Origin: Eleginops maclovinus
Taxonomy: Eukaryota > Chordata > Actinopteri > Perciformes > Eleginopidae
Reading direction: 5' to 3'
Assembly (NCBI RefSeq): GCF_036324505.1
Contig: NC_086362.1
Span: forward strand, 7,003,043-7,067,042
DNA length: 64,000 nucleotides
Shown: piece after piece, positions 59,214 through 64,000 of the stretch
Layout: each line of letters opens with the position of its first letter
Numbering within the stretch: the stretch's first letter is position 1
Program-made: the position numbers and the translations under genes
Notes under the pieces: model-generated
Seen by the model: the letters and a program-made list of their open reading frames with translations, nothing else
The model's database searches: none
What the model was told of the DNA's origin: nothing

Positions 59214-62200
59214 TGTAGCTGCTGTCATGCTGTTGACTCCCACACTACACCTGATGAACGTGGAGAGCAGAGCTCAAGGGCAGAAAGCCTCTGAACTTCT
59301 ATACTATCTGCTGAGGAGATTTAATGATAACATCAGGAAGAGTGATCTACTGTTGGAGAAGCTTAAAATCACTGTGAGATTATCCAAAGAGAAGTGTGAT
59401 GATGTCTGAATACTGAGTGTGAGACACACTAAACATCAGCTTAGACAAGATTTTGGTTATTATTTCTTTGATTTAGTTTGTCTAAACCAGCAGGATTATG
59501 GGGTCTGTGCTCTGAGTTTTCTTACAGTTAATCAGGTAAAACACTTAGACTAAGAAAACGTTGTTTAAACTACTTTGACAACCCCTTAAAGAAAAATGCC
59601 AAATCAGCTGAACTACTAGTTTTAAGTTCATGTAGTTCACTGCTCCCCAGTAAGGCCTGTATGTGTACAGATGAGACACAGAACCAATGTCAGTGTCCCC
59701 AGTACAGGTGTGAAGCCCTGGTGGTCACACAGGTGGTGTGTACCTGCAGTGTGACCGCTCCTTAATGTCCCAGTAATCACACACAATCTGCCCCACTGCA
59801 GTGTAAGTGAGAGCCATGTGTGGAGCATCAATTTCAGGGTTTCACCTGCCAACAGAGGAGCACAGAGAGCGCTAGCAGGTGCTGAGGAAAACGTGCCAAA
59901 AAAATCTACTCCATTATTCAGAGAGCCCCCCCTTTAACGTGTTATTATTAGCAAAATCAATTAAAAAACAATTAGAAGAGTTGGAAATAAAAGAGTTACA
60001 TGACGAGTTTCTGTGAGGTGTTAGCTCAGGATTACACGGTTGAAAATGGAGAACTGATTGCATGATTTTATGTCCTGGATTAGCTGGTAGGAATAAGTGA
60101 CAGGGCTGAGCTGGATCCCACTGAGCCAGACAGGGTTTTACATTTTCCTTATTAGCTGCAAACAGTGGGGGGACTGGTGGCTTATGTATAGCTACAGACT
60201 GCCTGCAGGTTCCTTCTTTGTTCTCACACACTCTTAAAGTCTGAGCCTCTCCGTAGTTCACTTTCTACCAGTGTCAACTTTGGAAAGTGAGCTGATCAAA
60301 GTCTTTCCAGTCAAAGGAGGATGTGTTATTAACATCTACCTATACTAATGGGATGGATGGTTATTAAGAGTTTTGCATTATAATTTTTTGCAGCACCTGG
60401 GTATTATTGACATCCACCTCAATACATCTTTTATTTTATAAATATTTACATCATTAAATTTGTCATTTGGATTGTTGATGTTTTTAATTAATTTTCTCTC
60501 CCCAAGGTTTCTATAAATATTTTTTAGAACAATTATTCTTCTTAAATTGCTATTATTGTTGTTAAAAGGTATTGTTTTTTATTTTTTTTAATTAAGATTT
60601 CATTATAATTATTTAGCTTTATTCATTTTACAGTTTAAAATACAGATATAATTGTATGTATTCATTTTGTCGTATGCCTTTTCTTACTTTTAGTGGGTGA
60701 TCAATTTTTGGGAATATTATTATATATAAATCTTGCCTATTTTATCTCTGTAATATCATGCACATACTGTATGTGTGCTCAAAGGTTTTAGATATATGTT
60801 CATCTTTTGTTGATATATTGTTAAAGCTGCACCCTATGAATAGTGCCATACAAATAAAGTTATAGTCTTAGTTGTTTTTTTTTTCCAGTTAAATTCCCAG
60901 TTACTGCGAGGTTCAGTGTACAGAGGGTGTCGTTTGCTTTACACACTGTGAAACCCCATGAGACTGATGCAGAATTTGTGATGTTGGGATATATAAACAA
61001 CCACCGAGTAATGTATTGGTTGAGAGTTTAAAGGCCTTGACCATTTTGCTTGAAAACTAGAGAAGTGTACGTGTCATTATAAGTGAGATGGCTGATGCTT
61101 AGGAGAACTCGACGAAGCCTCATATTGCATGTTTGATCGTGCTTTCTTGCGAGACAAGGGTGAGAGTTTGCGGGGCCACAGAGGGGTTGTAAGAGCTTCA
61201 TTACTGAGAGGTGCGCAGGTAGCAGGAAGTCGCAGCAGCGTTGACCTCTGCAGAGCGCAACCTTTGGGAGGAGCTGTTTGAGCGAGAGTTACACGGAGAG
61301 AAAGGTTTTAATAAGGCGCTGAGAGAAAAGAGCGGCGGGAAGTCAAGGTGAGAGGGCGGGGCAGAGACAGATGTTCTCCATCGAAGCAGTCATGTTTATG
61401 AGTCATCATCAAGGGTCAGCGCATCACTCGGCCCGGGGGTAGCCTTACTAATCTGTAAAGTGCATGGGGGAGCATGCACAGTGAGATGCGTACAGGAAGA
61501 CAGGAACTTCTGGTACATGAGGAATGACTGTTGTGACTTATAGTGCAAATACAAACTATATATGTTCACTTAAATATATTAGCAACGGATGTCAAAATTG
61601 CAATTCATTTGACCAATTTTTTTATTGTGATTTTATTATCCTTTTGGGCGGGAACTACAGGATTTAGATCCCAGACCGTTTCATTTTGAAGATGTTTAAA
61701 ACCCTGTACTGTCCTGGTATCACACACTTTGTTTTCAATCCTGAATGCATCAAACTATTTTGTATTGGTTTCAGCTTTCTATCAGTGCTACAGTACTTAC
61801 CTCCCTCAATGTGATTCACATATCAAATTATTAAATTGCCTTTTATTAAATCATAAAACCATTTATAACTGCACAACTGTCCCGTTCTTATTACGTGTGA
61901 TCCAAATGCTTTTATGTACTGACTCACATGCATACATGATAACAATTGTTGGATGGTTTGTTTTACCCCTATTACAACTGATGGAGCACATCAAATCGCA
62001 GATTAATAAAATCAATATTGTATCTGCGGCATGTGTATATCGATTTAGCACACTCGATCGCCATTATCAACGGTGTGTGTGATTGTATAATCTAACGGCT
62101 TAGAGAGATGTGGAGAAGAGACCAGGTATTTATTCTGGAGGGAAAAAGAAGCTCCACGACCAGAATACAGATGGTGAAGAAGACGAAATAAAGCAGGTAG

Positions 62201-63023
62201 AGGAGGAAGAGGCAGTGAGACGTTTTAAAGACAAGGTGTAAGTGAGAGTGGGAGCTCGTCAGAGGAATAGAGTCAGGACTCCATGCTGAAGGAGAGCTGC
62301 AGTCATGGGCTGCTGCTTTTCTTATTACACACTTAAAACTGTCTGTCAGTCCATCTCAGGAACTTTAAGAGACTTGTGTTAAAAGCCCAGCTTCCGTGTC
62401 TTAAAAGCACACACTTTGACCGATTGTCTTATTAAAAAGAGACCAGTTTAAACTCTTCCTCCTGTGACTTTAGGTTATTCTACACACGGAAACAAAGAGA
62501 GAGCTCTCTTAACGTGCCTCTGATTGCTTTATTGTGTCGGGGAGCTATCACACATAGATTCATTCACAATAGAAAAATGTGTCTCTAAATCCGTCTCCAG
62601 TGACCGTTTGTGATTACACTCTGCTCCCCCGCTCAATGTACAAATAAACGCCTACATGACTTCTGCTATGCATTGCCAGCAGATTTTTTGTACTACTGTG
62701 GTGATGAGTACAGTTGCACACAAGTCCCCCCCCACCCGGTACCCTCCCCGGGATGAACCCTTTTAAGACTCAATATGCTGCCAGAAGCAGTTTTAAATGT
62801 GGCTTTTGGTAAGGAAGTAAATTATTTTTAAAAAGGTGGGTAGTTTAGGATGACTGTAATTGCGAGGGTCCCATGGGTGTTGCAGTATTTTTATTAAAGA
62901 GGACAGCTATTAGCTGATCTAGAAAGAGTGGTATTACTAAGAATGTGCATTGGAGTTTTTTTATATGCTGTCATTATGTGCGATAATGTCTCTAATATGA
63001 ATTTAGGATGGACATCAGTTGCC

Positions 63024-63245
63024 TTAAAGGGACAGTACACCCAAAACAATCTATAATACATATTTCTCCTCCTGTATCTTATTTTCTATTTGTTGATTCG
63101 AGAGATACTTACAGTACAGATATCTGCCTTCTCTCCATTATAAGAAAACTACAGTAGATTACACTTGGCTAAGTTGGGTATGCAAAGAGCCAACAAATGC
63201 ATTTAAAGAAAAACTCAACAGCAATATGTCTTTTCTCAAGATAAT
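63024..63245. repeat. Dispersed fish repeat (TTAAAGGGACAGTACACCC type)
   Basis: It starts TTAAAGGGACAGTACACCCA and contains CTGCCTTCTCTCCATTATAA and AAAAACTCAACAGCAATATG, in the order seen in a short non-autonomous repeat common in fish genomes. Its right boundary is approximate. A related fragment lies at 3356-3525. Confidence 0.6.
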
Positions 63246-64000
63246 GCACATGCAAGGAACTTCTGGATCAACTGCCTTTCAATGCATTTGAAAGCCATGT
63301 TCTGACGTGTTTCTGTTGATCTATGTCTTAATGCTTTTAATTTTAGTTTTTTACTTCTTTGTTAAGAACTTTGAATTTTCTGTGCGTTTTGATGTACTAT
63401 ATAATAAATCATAAACTCGCCTTGCTATACTCATCAGAATAAAAATATGCCATCAAGGCTATAGACTGACCAAAAACATTCGCAAACTCACTTCCAAACC
63501 CAACATACTAGGTAGAAAGTAGTACTTCTACATATTCTCCGCGAACCTGCACTTCTGTTTATTATGACCAGGTTTCTCACGATAATTCGCATACTATGCA
63601 GATCAATAAAAGTCAAACTACCCATTAGGGTCATATAATGAGCAAAAACAAGCCCCCAACACTGGGACAACAGTCATCACTAAAAGCTCAAATGACAGCA
63701 GCGTAGATAGCAAATCAGAGGGGATCAAGAAGAGATTAAGTCTCTTAATTAAGTTTAAAAGTCAGTATTTTGCACTCAAAGCAAAATGTTTAAATAATGG
63801 CGGGAGCTCAGGATGGCTGGAGGCTTGATTAAATTGTGCAGAAGCTTTGGTTAGGTCAGTGTTTTACGTGGACACCATGGAAAGACACTAGATAGAAATA
63901 TGCATGTTAAAAAAAAAGACCCATCTGTCAGCTCTGGATCACAGGTTCATGGAGGCTGCTGGCAGGCATGAGAGGGCAGGATGCTTTTGATTTGGATTAT

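Larger units (their letters stand above)
53712..64000 (-). other. adgrl3: Intron upstream of the KVEQK microexon (partial)
   Basis: At least 10.3 kb of intron reaching the right edge. I looked for the lectin (RBL) exon, expected to end in a YECVPY-like sequence, and did not find it. It contains three TG microsatellites, a poly-G run, a perfect 20-bp hairpin (56576-56622) and a fish repeat at 63024-63245. Nothing coding was recognised. Confidence 0.75.

Noticed and set aside
59637..59852. Minus-strand 71-codon frame with hydrophobic C-terminal half
   Set aside because: No splice-consistent link to adgrl3 and no recognisable domain. Likely chance.
53712..64000. Search for the lectin (RBL) domain and first exons
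   Set aside because: No sequence resembling the conserved RBL end or a signal peptide exon was found, so it is assumed to lie outside the window.

Overview
The window is vertebrate nuclear DNA, most likely from a ray-finned (teleost) fish. It has AT-rich introns, long (CA/GT)n microsatellites, Rex3-like non-LTR retrotransposon fragments and short non-autonomous DNA elements of kinds common in fish. There is no bacterial-style gene packing. The only host gene I can support is one adhesion G-protein-coupled receptor of the latrophilin family, read on the minus strand. Its olfactomedin and transmembrane exons look most like ADGRL3 (latrophilin-3).

Thirteen exons were placed by protein similarity and by consistent GT/AG boundaries and codon phase. 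In transcript order (falling coordinates) they are: a 15-nt KVEQK microexon (53697-53711), the olfactomedin exon (50406-51206), the Thr/Ser-rich stalk plus start of the hormone-receptor motif (39940-40311), the rest of that motif (36592-36695), six exons for the GAIN domain and GPS cleavage site (33516-33701, 31890-31928, 22943-23126, 18777-18900, 17431-17636, 14974-15150), TM1-TM2 (8417-8626), TM3-TM4 (5352-5572) and ECL2-TM5 (1906-1972). The signal peptide and lectin (RBL) exons must lie beyond the right edge. The exons for TM6, TM7 and the cytoplasmic tail lie beyond the left edge. No promoter, first exon or poly(A) site of this gene is visible.

The gene product is expected to be a cell-surface receptor in neurons. 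The olfactomedin domain (with the missing lectin domain) binds FLRT and teneurin partners. The GAIN domain cuts itself at the GPS, and the sequence after the cut acts as a tethered agonist for the seven-helix part. Points that stand out are a one-base insertion breaking the frame in the 18.8-kb exon, two microexons each followed about 125 nt downstream by a UGCAUG element, a NAGNAG acceptor before the GPS exon, an RGD tripeptide in extracellular loop 1, and a (GT)~104 tract just upstream of the stalk exon.

The rest is intron. It holds a decayed Rex3-like element (about 25130-27340, minus), a second Rex3-like 3' fragment in the opposite orientation (28741-29240), a palindromic MITE-like element (51711-51911) with a relative near 16.4 kb, TTAA-flanked repeats, microsatellites and a perfect 20-bp hairpin at 56576-56622. 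No tRNA, rRNA, CRISPR or second host gene was found.
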